Part shown: piece after piece, positions 36,304-43,406 of the stretch
How the letters are laid out: each line of letters opens with the position of its first letter
Position numbering within the stretch: position 1 is the stretch's first letter
Source: Sulfuritalea sp.
GTDB taxonomy: Bacteria > Pseudomonadota > Gammaproteobacteria > Burkholderiales > Rhodocyclaceae
DNA: 47,845 nt
Reading direction: 5' to 3'
Assembly (NCBI RefSeq): GCF_017302275.1
Contig: NZ_JAFLDR010000031.1
Location: forward strand, 1 to 47,845
The notes under the pieces: model-generated
What the model was told of the DNA's origin: nothing
The model's input: only the letters and a program-made list of their open reading frames with translations
The model's database searches: none
Position numbers and translations under genes: made by a program

Positions 36304-36656
36304 AAGACAAGGCACGCCGCATCCCCGAGCGGCTGCAGGACATGCGCGAGGCGATTGCCAACGCCCGCGACGACCTTGGCGCCCTGACCAAAGAGGAATT
36401 CCTCGCTGACGGCAAGACCCAACGCGCCGTGCTCGAAAGTCTGATCGTCATCGGCGAAGCCGCCAACCGTGTCATGCGCCTCGATCCCGTGCTCGCACAG
36501 CGCAACCCCGATGCCTGGCAGCAGTTCCGCGACGCCTACGACATGCGCATCGTCCTGACCCACGAATACTTCCGCGTCGATGCCGCCGTGGTCTGGGAGA
36601 CGGTCAAGAACGATCTGCCGCAGCTGAACGCGCTGGTCGAATCTTTGTTGGGCTGA
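36300..36656 (+). CDS. hepT: HEPN-domain toxin HepT
   Basis: 118 residues, mostly helical. The HEPN active-site motif appears as RIVLTHEYF, that is R-x4-H-x-Y, including the Tyr that MntA-type partners modify. HepT acts as an RNase; the published example cuts tRNA. It follows mntA with a four-base overlap. The dispersed short repeat begins about 30 bases after the stop. Confidence 0.88.
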   Translation: MKDKARRIPERLQDMREAIANARDDLGALTKEEFLADGKTQRAVLESLIVIGEAANRVMRLDPVLAQRNPDAWQQFRDAYDMRIVLTHEYFRVDAAVVWETVKNDLPQLNALVESLLG

Positions 36657-36685
36657 TGAAATCGCGCGACAGCCCGATTGATTCA

Positions 36686-36713
36686 ATGAAAGTCGGCGCT
36701 GGCGAGACGGCGA
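36686..36713 (+). repeat. Short dispersed repeat copy after hepT
   Basis: The sequence ATGAAAGTCGGCGCTGGCGA then GACGGCGA matches the core of the other copies, with one base different. It lies between hepT and the convergent helicase gene. Another 21 bases on is AATTCGAAGCTGACCCC (36734-36750), matched in inverted orientation by GGGTCAGAGTGATTTGAATT (39671-39690) beyond the helicase gene's start. Confidence 0.7.
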
Positions 36714-36778
36714 TTCAGATGGGTTTGGAAAGTAATTCGAAGCTGACCCCAAATAGCTCATTAAGACGACATCGATTG

Positions 36779-39241
36779 CTAGACGGTATCAAATACACCC
36801 TTACCGACACGCGAAAGAAGTTTCTTTTGATAACAGGTCGAAACGGCGTTCGAGACGACGCTCTTCCAAGCTGCCTCCGTCATAGCGCCTTGGATCTCGC
36901 CGTATCTTTCGTACCATCCCTTTGCAAGACTCGCCGTTTCGATTCGTGTTCCAATCGGCACTAGTGCAATCTGCGACTGAACCAGAGCGAGCGCAGCACG
37001 GTAGATGATCCGCCCCCCAGGATGTCCCATGTCGGGTAACTCGCGGACACCGTTTTCTGCGACATATCTGCGTGCTCGGTACGCGGCTAGTGAGATGGGT
37101 AGTGCACCAAGCTGGGCGGGAGATGCCTTTCCTTTACTGCTCCTCTTAACGATTTCGTCCAACACGCCTAACCGCGTCAGAACTTCCGGTCCAGGCCGCT
37201 CGCTACGCACAGACTCGGCTTCTGAGCAGAATACGCATTTCGGTCGGGCGCTGTCATAGTGCGGGGAGAAGCCGCAGCATTCGCACGTACGCAACATGAC
37301 ACCGCCGATCCCGGACAAGTGTTCGGCCAAGCTCGCCACCGGCTTCAGGTGTGAAAAGGTGTCTCGTGCTTCAGTGTTCCAATAGAACACCGGCCAATCG
37401 TAATGAGTTGCCAGAAAGTCCAACCAAAGGTCACCTTGTCCAAAATCGGAAAACTCGGCTACCCAAGCACCCCATGAAGAACACCAACCCAGTGCAATTG
37501 TGCTAAGTGGCAGCCATTCAATGTCGACGTTCTTGCGAATCATGTTGCAGGCAAGAGATGCCGCTCTGGCACTCTCGGCGCGGGTTCGATTATCGTCGTC
37601 CTGCAAGACGAGCTCCTGAAAGCGCTCCATCGTCTTCTGCCATCCAAGGACCTCGGCAACATACAGAGCAACGAACGCAGTAGTCGCGCGCGAGTAGGCG
37701 CAAAATAACTGCCCCTCACCCATTTGTTCAGCCCCCAAAACAATGACGACGGGTGCCTCCAGGCCGCGGAAGCGCGCGACCACCTCATGACGTACGCCAA
37801 GATTGTTTACCGTCGCTTCGCACTTCTCTGTTAGACCAAACTTGCTCAATACGACGATGTCGTCGCCATCGACGCCATCCGCCTTAAATTGCTGGACAAG
37901 ATCGATCATCGCCTTCCAATCGTCTTCTACAACCAACTCCCGAACCGTATCGAGTTCTTCTGGCCGCGGGCATTGCAGCTGGTACGGAACCGGCTTCACC
38001 TCCAATAGCCGTTCTGTTACAGCTTTTGGCGTTCGCAGGGCGATGGTCAAAAGGAATGGCGCGTCTACGCCGATGAGCCGGCAGAGGTCCTTCAACGACG
38101 TACCCGTTTCAAATGGAAAGACCTGCGTCTCATCGCAGAAGGCCAGAATTTTGCTGTCGCGAAACCATTCAAGCAGAACGGCATACCACTCTGGTCGAAG
38201 AGCCTGCGCCTCATCGAGAATGAGGACATCGTAAGACTCAAGCTTCTTATCCTTCAGCGCTGTGCTGAGGTCATTTGCACACTCGGTTTTGTACCATGCC
38301 TCATTGCCGAAGTCTCCGGGCAACCCACGGCGTTTCCGGGCTTGCGCACACATGCCATGCCAAGTCGATACCTGGCCTTCAGCAGGAGAGAAGTTCAATT
38401 GTTTCGCAAGGTAGTCAGTCAAGAGGTTGTTGAAGGTCAGTACCAAAACGCGCTTCCGCTGATGGACCAATTTTCGGGCGAGTGCAATCCCAATCAGAGT
38501 CTTCCCGGTGCCTGGCCAGCCCGTAATCACCATACGAGACTGCCGCAACGCGCCAGCCACCACTCTTTGCTGCTCTGTGGTCAGTGGCAGCCAGATGTAC
38601 GAGTCATAGAGTACCCGTGTACCCCATGTTGGCGAACCATCGAACTTCGGACACAACGTCCGGACCAGCTTGCCAAAGACAGCCTCCGTGAGGTTGACTG
38701 TATTCAGCGTTGCCTTCCAATACTGCATCATCTCCACAATCCGAGCGCCCAATTTCGGGACTTGGCCCTTGTCCACAACTATGCACTGGGGTGGGGTCAC
38801 TGAGACGTCGACAAGCGCTGTGCTGATAATTTCATCTCCGAACTCGCTATCGGGAAAGACGAGCCCGTACCCCATACGCAGCCTAAGGCTCTTATCGGTT
38901 CCAAGCCAATGCGCGAGCCCGTGCAAATTCCGTCTCGCCTGATGCACTGGGGCAATGCACTTGCCCGACTTGAGATGAATGAATTCGAGGCCGTCGACTC
39001 GATACCTACCGCTTTTGACCTCAAGCGCGAGGACACCAAGCTCGCGGTGAATGATTAAGAAGTCGATTTCGCCCGTTGGGGCAAACGACTCCGAGACCTC
39101 CTTTACGGCAGCACACAGCCACGGCAAGCTGTGCACGACGGTGAAGTCGTCGGACAGCTGGTCCTTTATGACTTTGAACAGGACCTTCTCGCCATAGCTC
39201 TCAGTCTCTAACGGCCCGAAGGCAGGAATCATCGTCGCCAT
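36779..39241 (-). CDS. NERD nuclease-SF1 helicase-zinc-finger fusion protein
   Basis: 820 residues from the ATG at 39241; a start at 39280 would add 13 residues. Residues about 10-200 form a NERD-type PD-(D/E)xK nuclease domain: GEIDFLII (near 57) and ALEVKSG (near 72) carry the D and ExK metal residues. An SF1 helicase follows: Walker A GWPGTGKTLIG (about 241-248), Walker B VLILDEAQAL (about 340-346), and a UvrD_C-like ARFRGLEAPVVIVL...YSRAT. The C-terminal about 150 residues carry a CECC...CVFC zinc finger (about 653-672). Base composition is visibly poorer in GC than the surroundings, so transfer is likely. Both nuclease and ATPase residues look intact. It sits alone among toxin-antitoxin pairs, suggesting defence or DNA repair; no known system was recognised. 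Confidence 0.85.
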   Translation of the reverse strand: MATMIPAFGPLETESYGEKVLFKVIKDQLSDDFTVVHSLPWLCAAVKEVSESFAPTGEIDFLIIHRELGVLALEVKSGRYRVDGLEFIHLKSGKCIAPVHQARRNLHGLAHWLGTDKSLRLRMGYGLVFPDSEFGDEIISTALVDVSVTPPQCIVVDKGQVPKLGARIVEMMQYWKATLNTVNLTEAVFGKLVRTLCPKFDGSPTWGTRVLYDSYIWLPLTTEQQRVVAGALRQSRMVITGWPGTGKTLIGIALARKLVHQRKRVLVLTFNNLLTDYLAKQLNFSPAEGQVSTWHGMCAQARKRRGLPGDFGNEAWYKTECANDLSTALKDKKLESYDVLILDEAQALRPEWYAVLLEWFRDSKILAFCDETQVFPFETGTSLKDLCRLIGVDAPFLLTIALRTPKAVTERLLEVKPVPYQLQCPRPEELDTVRELVVEDDWKAMIDLVQQFKADGVDGDDIVVLSKFGLTEKCEATVNNLGVRHEVVARFRGLEAPVVIVLGAEQMGEGQLFCAYSRATTAFVALYVAEVLGWQKTMERFQELVLQDDDNRTRAESARAASLACNMIRKNVDIEWLPLSTIALGWCSSWGAWVAEFSDFGQGDLWLDFLATHYDWPVFYWNTEARDTFSHLKPVASLAEHLSGIGGVMLRTCECCGFSPHYDSARPKCVFCSEAESVRSERPGPEVLTRLGVLDEIVKRSSKGKASPAQLGALPISLAAYRARRYVAENGVRELPDMGHPGGRIIYRAALALVQSQIALVPIGTRIETASLAKGWYERYGEIQGAMTEAAWKSVVSNAVSTCYQKKLLSRVGKGVFDTV

Positions 39242-39581
39242 AGTGACCCGGAAATTTTTTGCCGACGACGACTTGCGCACCGTCGCTGCAAATTTTTCGC
39301 CTTCCTCAATAGTTGCCGGTACGAGCTCGAAGCGACGAACCAGAGCAAGGCGAGCCTAACTCAAATCCATCGACAACAATCACGCTGTAAGCATAGCGGC
39401 ATATTCTTGGAATGTCAGCAACTGCAAGTTAGAACAATGTTAGTTTCCTACTTGTAGCGTGAGTTCCTGATATAGCGGTGGTCGACAAAGATTCAACGTC
39501 TTGAGCGGCGGCAATCAGCCGCATACTTGCCGCAGCACGTCAACCGTTTCAATAGTGGCTTTGGCCGATGACCCGACACTC

Positions 39582-39604
39582 ACCGTCGCGCCAGCGCCGA
39601 CTCT
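39582..39604 (-). repeat. Short dispersed repeat copy, reverse orientation
   Basis: On the minus strand this reads AAGAGTCGGCGCTGGCGCGA then CGGTG, a match to the repeat core with differences toward its end. It lies beyond the helicase gene's 5' end, facing the copy at 36686-36713, so the helicase gene is framed by two opposite copies. Confidence 0.6.
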
Positions 39605-39646
39605 TCGTATCCCGCCAATGGATCAAGGTTCCGGTCTGCCCGGCAA

Positions 39647-39690
39647 GTACCAAAGGGTCAGAGTACCAAAGGGTCAGAGTGATTTGAATT
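39647..39690 (+). repeat. Tandem 16-bp repeat GTACCAAAGGGTCAGA
   Basis: Two exact copies (39647-39662 and 39663-39678) are followed by GTGATTTGAATT. The GGGTCAGAG...AATT pattern resembles tags I recall beside REP-associated Y1 transposase genes, but no transposase is present here. An inverted relative lies at 36734-36750. Confidence 0.6.
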
Positions 39691-39700
39691 CTCTGCTCGA

Positions 39701-39799
39701 AATGTCGGCGCCAGTGACACGGCGATAAAGCCGGCCCCGGCAGGCCCGGGGCGGAGGAATCTCTCTGACGGAGCCACGGGCCTGCCGGTGATGGCCGGG
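39701..39799 (+). repeat. Palindromic cassette-boundary element 1
   Basis: It starts with the short repeat (ATGTCGGCGCCAGTGACACG then GCGA) and continues into arms CCGGCAGGCCC (39737-39747) and GGGCCTGCCGG (39778-39788) around a 30-base loop that includes GGGGCGGAGGAAT and CTGACGGAGCCAC. The loop is the same as in the copies at 40549 and 41685 except for a four-base-shorter middle. It ends just before the vapC stop. Confidence 0.8.
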
Positions 39800-39807
39800 G
39801 CAATCCC

Positions 39808-40209
39808 CTACCGGAACGGATTCAGCACAGCCATACCGAAGCGCTTGAAGTCGCCGACGTTGCGCGTCACCACGGTCAGTTTGCGCACCAGCGCGGTGGC
39901 TGCGATCATCGCATCCTCATAGACGGTATCGGACTGGCGGTGCATCAGCTTCGCCCACAGGCGGAAGGTCGCGGCATCCATGTTCAGCACGTTGTAAGCG
40001 GCGGCGACCTGATCCGCCCAGGATTCGATCTCGGCGGCCTTGGCCGGGTCCTGCTCTCGGGTGATCTCGATGCCGGCCTGTATCTCGCCGAGCGTGACCA
40101 CGGATATGTGCAGGTCGGCGTCGTCGACAGCTTCGATCCACGCCAGCAAGCCGCCATGCGGCCTCGGCTTGCGCAGTTCGGAGACGACGTTGGTATCGAG
40201 CAGGTACAT
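39808..40209 (-). CDS. vapC: PIN-domain toxin (FitB/VapC type)
   Basis: 133 residues. PIN acidic residues are visible in YLLDTNVVSELRKPRP, in the Glu of TLGEIQAGI, in YEDAMIAATAL and in TRNVGDFKRF. The 'RKP' start and the 'TRN..DF' ending are typical of the FitB branch. It is read from the same strand as its Phd-type antitoxin, which ends 7 bases upstream. Targets are not known. Confidence 0.9.
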   Translation of the reverse strand: MYLLDTNVVSELRKPRPHGGLLAWIEAVDDADLHISVVTLGEIQAGIEITREQDPAKAAEIESWADQVAAAYNVLNMDAATFRLWAKLMHRQSDTVYEDAMIAATALVRKLTVVTRNVGDFKRFGMAVLNPFR

Positions 40210-40216
40210 CGCGCAA

Positions 40217-40471
40217 CTACAAGCCGGCCGGGGTTCGGCGCCTTGCCTTGCCGCGCGCCGGCAGCGTCAGGGCCGATCGCGCCTCGTCGGAAAGCAGCAA
40301 CTGCTTCAGCGTCGGACGCGCCGTGGCATGGAGTCGTTTCCACTCCGCAATGGGCACCAGCACAGCCGTTTCCGTGCCGCGCCGGGTAACCACCTGCGGG
40401 CCTTCGCTGACGCAGGCATCCAGCAATTCGCTGAATCGGGCTTTGGCATCTTGTACGGGCCAAGTGTTCAT
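40217..40471 (-). CDS. Phd/YefM-family antitoxin
   Basis: 84 residues. It begins MNTWPVQDAKARFSELLDAC, the Phd/YefM pattern (DAKARFSEL), with a middle strand GPQVVTRRGTETAVLVPIAEW. The basic C-terminal tail (LPARGKARRRTPAGL) would contact the toxin. It is first in the operon with the PIN toxin and probably autoregulates it. The next element upstream on this strand is palindromic element 2. Confidence 0.9.
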   Translation of the reverse strand: MNTWPVQDAKARFSELLDACVSEGPQVVTRRGTETAVLVPIAEWKRLHATARPTLKQLLLSDEARSALTLPARGKARRRTPAGL

Positions 40472-40548
40472 GGCGATCTCCGATGACTAGTTACCTGACT
40501 AGTCTAGCCTCTGCCGACAGCTTGCGCAATCGGGCGCGGCAGTCGGCA

Positions 40549-40652
40549 AAAAGTCGGCGCCGGCGACACGGCGAAGGCCGTCACCGGCAGGCCCGGGGCG
40601 GAGGAATGTGAAACCCTGACGGAGCCACGGGCCTGCCGGTGAGGGCCGGGGC
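40549..40652 (+). repeat. Palindromic cassette-boundary element 2
   Basis: It has the short repeat at its left end (AAAGTCGGCGCCGGCGACAC then GGCGA), then arms GGCCGTCACCGGCAGGCCC (40576-40594) and GGGCCTGCCGGTGAGGGCC (40629-40647), with one mismatch between arms. The 34-base loop carries GGGGCGGAGGAATGTG and AAACCCTGACGGAGCCAC. It lies between the phd promoter side and the orphan higA stop. Confidence 0.85.
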
Positions 40653-40658
40653 AGGCGA

Positions 40659-40964
40659 TCAAGCGGTTTCAGGCAGATCCAGCGGCTCGATCTTCGCAAT
40701 CACCTTCTTCAACGCCTTCTCCGACGCCGCGAGATCGTATTGCGCCTGCATGTGCAGCCAGGATTCCGCGCTGCCGCCGAGCGCGGCGGCGAGGCGCACC
40801 GCCATGTCGGCGCTGACGCCGTTCTTGCCGTTGAGGACATTCGACAACGTCACGCGGGTGACACCGATGCGCCGGGCAAAATCGGTCACGGTGATTTCGG
40901 TGCCGGTGAAAACGCCATCCCTCAGCACTTCCCCGGGATGGGGTGGATTGTGCATGCGGGTCAT
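40659..40964 (-). CDS. higA: HigA-family antitoxin, orphan
   Basis: 101 residues, XRE-type helix-turn-helix. It begins MTRMHNPPHPGEVLRDG (the HPGEVL stretch is diagnostic of HigA) with VTDFARRIGVTRVTLSNVLNG as the DNA-binding motif. HigA normally follows a HigB toxin; here the gene upstream is another antitoxin, so no HigB is present. It is the last gene of the run that starts with the RelE-type toxin. Confidence 0.88.
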   Translation of the reverse strand: MTRMHNPPHPGEVLRDGVFTGTEITVTDFARRIGVTRVTLSNVLNGKNGVSADMAVRLAAALGGSAESWLHMQAQYDLAASEKALKKVIAKIEPLDLPETA

Positions 40965-40991
40965 CTCGTCGCTCGTTGGCCGGGATAGCGT

Positions 40992-41282
40992 TCAGGCCGC
41001 TTCCAGCGCACGCAGGACGGTCTTCGGTTCTTTCGCAATGATGTTGAGCAGCACCAATGCCGTGCCGCGCGGCGTGCGATCGCCGCGTTCCCAATGGCGC
41101 AGCGTGCCCAGGCTGATCGCGAACCGGGCGGCAAATTCCACCTGGGTCAGGCCCGTGAGGCGACGCACTTCCTTTACGTCGACCTGTGGCGCTACATGGA
41201 GCTTGACGCCCGCCTGCCTGCCCCGCTGATGCGCTATGGCCTCCTGCAACCCCTGCTTGATGCTTGCAAATGCCTTGCTCAT
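40992..41282 (-). CDS. XRE-family antitoxin (NadS-like)
   Basis: 96 residues with a helix-turn-helix, LTQVEFAARFAISLGTLRHWERGDRTP. Antitoxins of this kind lie downstream of a RelE/HigB-like toxin, as here: the start overlaps the toxin stop (41279-41282). The orphan higA follows 28 bases later. It should neutralise the toxin and repress the operon. Confidence 0.88.
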   Translation of the reverse strand: MSKAFASIKQGLQEAIAHQRGRQAGVKLHVAPQVDVKEVRRLTGLTQVEFAARFAISLGTLRHWERGDRTPRGTALVLLNIIAKEPKTVLRALEAA

Positions 41283-41620
41283 TTTTCGCCTCCTGCCAGA
41301 TCCTTGAGCAGACCGACCAGTTCGGCCAACTCGTTACGTTCCGCCTTGCTCAGATTGTCCTTTTCACCCTTGCCGAACATCGTCAGCAAATAGAGTGGAA
41401 TGCGGTCGCTGTGAAAGTAGTAGATCACCCGCACGCCGCCACTCTTACCCTTGCCGCCGCGTGCCCAGCGCAGCTTGCGCACACCGCCGGTACCCTGCAT
41501 CAGTTCGCCCGCTTTCGGCTGCGCCGAGAGGTAATCGATCACGTCCTTGCGCTCGACCTCCGACAGCAGGCGCTCGGCGCAACGGATGTATTCGGGCAGT
41601 TCGGCAACGGTGACCTGCAT
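41279..41620 (-). CDS. RelE/HigB2-family toxin
   Basis: 113 residues. Signature stretches are GGVRKLRWARGGKGKSGGVRVIYYF and LYLLTMFGKGEKDNLSKAE, typical of RelE-like HigB-2/NadT toxins, with the basic residues of the RNase surface. These cut mRNA on the ribosome. It precedes its XRE antitoxin with a four-base overlap. Element 3 lies upstream of it. Confidence 0.9.
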   Translation of the reverse strand: MQVTVAELPEYIRCAERLLSEVERKDVIDYLSAQPKAGELMQGTGGVRKLRWARGGKGKSGGVRVIYYFHSDRIPLYLLTMFGKGEKDNLSKAERNELAELVGLLKDLAGGEK

Positions 41621-41684
41621 CTAGTTATACTAATCCATTGGATTAGCCGTGTCGACCCCGCTTCGGTAGATGGGCAACATCCGA

Positions 41685-41784
41685 AGAGTCGGCGCCGGCG
41701 ACACGGCGACGAGGCCGGCGCCGGCAGGCCCGCGGCGGAGGAATGTGAAACCCTGACGGAGCCACGGGCCTGCCGGTGACGGCC
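41685..41784 (+). repeat. Palindromic cassette-boundary element 3
   Basis: It starts AGAGTCGGCGCCGGCGACAC then GGCGA, followed by arms GGCCGGCGCCGGCAGGCCC (41713-41731) and GGGCCTGCCGGTGACGGCC (41766-41784) with two mismatches. The 34-base loop differs from element 2 at one base. It lies 64 bases beyond the toxin gene's start and runs directly into the nucleotidase fragment. Confidence 0.85.
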
Positions 41785-41829
41785 GGCGATGCTGGTACCG
41801 ACGGGGAATGTGGTCAGCGGCGTGGCGAA
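41780..41829 (+). pseudogene. Remnant of a 5'-nucleotidase gene 3' end (short copy)
   Basis: Bases reading CGGCCGGCGATGCTGGTACC then GACGGGGAATGTGGTCAGCG match the fragment at 43475-43527 almost base for base, and the 3' end of the intact gene (35094-35138) with a few changes. The reading frame is broken, so it is not expressed. Its presence next to element 3 and upstream of the HDOD gene suggests a boundary of an inserted segment. Confidence 0.65.
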
Positions 41830-41981
41830 TCAAGGCTAAGCCGCTCGCCGGTGGTTGGCATCGGCCGGACGCCTGATCGAACTGCCTTGAGCGGACCGAC
41901 ACGCCGGGTCGGTAGCCCCGGTCCGGCGGGGACGCCTTAGAATGATGGCGTCCCGATTGCGAAGGCGTTGATCGCCAAACC

Positions 41982-43406
41982 ATGCTGCGAGCCCTGTTCT
42001 CCAGATTAATGGGTGGCCGTCCATCGCCCGCACCCGCCAAGTCCGTATCCGAGATCGATACGGGGCGGCTGGATGCCGTTGCGCCGGAGCGTGTCGCCGC
42101 GCCCGCCGAGCAGGGCGCGCAATCGGCGCAGTCGTTTCTTTGCCGCGAGGTGGTGCTCGACGGCGATCAGGGCGTGGCCGGCTACGAATTCCAGTTGCGG
42201 CGGGGTGCCGGAAGCCGCTTGCTGGCGCAGAGCAGGCGGGTGCAACATCTGCAGAACGAGGTGCTGGTGCGCAATCTCGTCCAGCATGCCGTGCACAAAA
42301 TGCTGGGCCCGCGCGTTACCTTCGTGCCGGTGATTGACAGCTTCGCGGCCAGCCCGGTGCTGCGGCAGATGCCCCCCCACGGTGTCGTCATCGTCTTGCA
42401 GCAGGGGACGGGCGAGAAGCCGGATGGCACCGAGTTGCTGGACCAGGTGCGCGAACTCCGGCAGGCCGGCTTCTGCGTGGCTCTGGAAGAGTGCTTCGAC
42501 GCGCCCTATTTCGGCCAGCTGGCACCGACGGTCGACTATTTCGTGGTCGACGTGGCGGCGCGCAATCCGGTTTCGCTGCGCATGTTGATGGCTGGCCTGG
42601 CGAAGATCAACCCGGAAGCGACGACGGTCGCCAAGGGGGTGTCCGGCCCGGAAGATTTCGAGGTGGTACGCAAGCTCGGCTTCAAGCGCTTTCAGGGACC
42701 CTTCGTGACGCGCCGCGAGGACTGGAAGACGAACACGCTCGCGCCGGACGGCCTGAGGGTGTGCGAACTGCTCAACCGCCTGCGTCGCGACGCCGATACG
42801 GAAGACCTGGCGAACATCATCCGGCTTGATCCCCTGCTTTCCTTCCGCATGCTCCGCTACCTGAACTCCGCCGCCTTCGGCTTGCAGAAGAAGTCTGCGT
42901 CGGTCAAGGATGCCCTGCTGATGATGGGCCGCTCCCAGCTCTACCGCTGGCTGACGCTGCTGCTGTTCCACACGGGGAATAGCAGGGAGGGCGCGTCCGC
43001 GTTGATGGAGACCGCGCTGCTGCGGGGACGATTCATGGAGTTGGCCGGCCGGGGCCTCGCGAGCCCGGCGCTGCGCGAGGGACTGTTCGTGACCGGGCTG
43101 TTCTCGATGCTGGATCTGGTGCTGAAAGTGCCGTTGACCGAAGTCCTGCGCCAGGTCCAACTGGCGGAAGAGATTCCGGCCGCGCTGCTGCACAACGAGG
43201 GGATTTACGCGCCCTACGTGGAACTGGCGCTGGCCAGCGAGTCCTTCGACCAGGAACGTATCGCTGCAGCCGCCGCGGCATGCGGCCTTGACGCGGAGGC
43301 GGTCAACCGCTGCCAGGCCGAGGCCTTGCATTGGGCGCAGCAGGTCGAGACGTATCCCGGAAATCACGCCGCCGGAGCCGCGCCGACCATGGGATCCAGG
43401 CGGTAG
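41982..43406 (+). CDS. EAL-like/HDOD signalling protein (YuxH-like)
   Basis: 474 residues. After a linker of about 50 residues the region FLCREVVLDGDQGVAGYEFQLR to about residue 240 has an EAL-like fold. The catalytic acids of real EAL enzymes are not obvious, so it may be a degenerate c-di-GMP domain. From about residue 255 an HDOD domain follows: LANIIRLDPLLSFRMLRYLNSAAFGL and ALLMMGRSQLYRWLTLLLF. YuxH-like proteins act in nucleotide signalling. It is framed by two copies of the nucleotidase fragment in the same orientation, so it may have been inserted as a unit. The stop at 43404-43406 adjoins the second copy. Confidence 0.8.
   Translation: MLRALFSRLMGGRPSPAPAKSVSEIDTGRLDAVAPERVAAPAEQGAQSAQSFLCREVVLDGDQGVAGYEFQLRRGAGSRLLAQSRRVQHLQNEVLVRNLVQHAVHKMLGPRVTFVPVIDSFAASPVLRQMPPHGVVIVLQQGTGEKPDGTELLDQVRELRQAGFCVALEECFDAPYFGQLAPTVDYFVVDVAARNPVSLRMLMAGLAKINPEATTVAKGVSGPEDFEVVRKLGFKRFQGPFVTRREDWKTNTLAPDGLRVCELLNRLRRDADTEDLANIIRLDPLLSFRMLRYLNSAAFGLQKKSASVKDALLMMGRSQLYRWLTLLLFHTGNSREGASALMETALLRGRFMELAGRGLASPALREGLFVTGLFSMLDLVLKVPLTEVLRQVQLAEEIPAALLHNEGIYAPYVELALASESFDQERIAAAAAACGLDAEAVNRCQAEALHWAQQVETYPGNHAAGAAPTMGSRR

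Larger units (their letters stand above)
39242..39807. other. 566-bp intergenic region upstream of the helicase gene
   Basis: AT-rich sequence near 39250-39500 should hold the promoter of the minus-strand helicase gene; no certain -35/-10 was picked. Further right are a short inverted repeat (GCGGC/GCCGC near 39508), a reversed copy of the dispersed short repeat (39582-39604), two tandem copies of GTACCAAAGGGTCAGA (39647-39662, 39663-39678) followed by GTGATTTGAATT, and the first palindromic cassette-boundary element (from 39701). No coding gene is supported. Confidence 0.6.
41621..41981. other. 361-bp intergenic region with palindromic element and nucleotidase fragment
   Basis: It holds the promoter side of the minus-strand RelE operon, palindromic element 3 (41685-41784), the short nucleotidase 3' fragment (41780-41829), and about 150 bp leading to the HDOD gene. 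No coding gene is supported. Confidence 0.65.

Noticed and set aside
36656-36964. Frame after hepT beginning with a Met and containing VGAGETAI
   Set aside because: It is the short repeat plus the antisense end of the helicase gene; no family and no ribosome site.
39701-41784. Integron attC sites or a chromosomal integron
   Set aside because: The palindromes lack the GTTRRRY/RYYYAAC core sites and no integrase gene is in the window.
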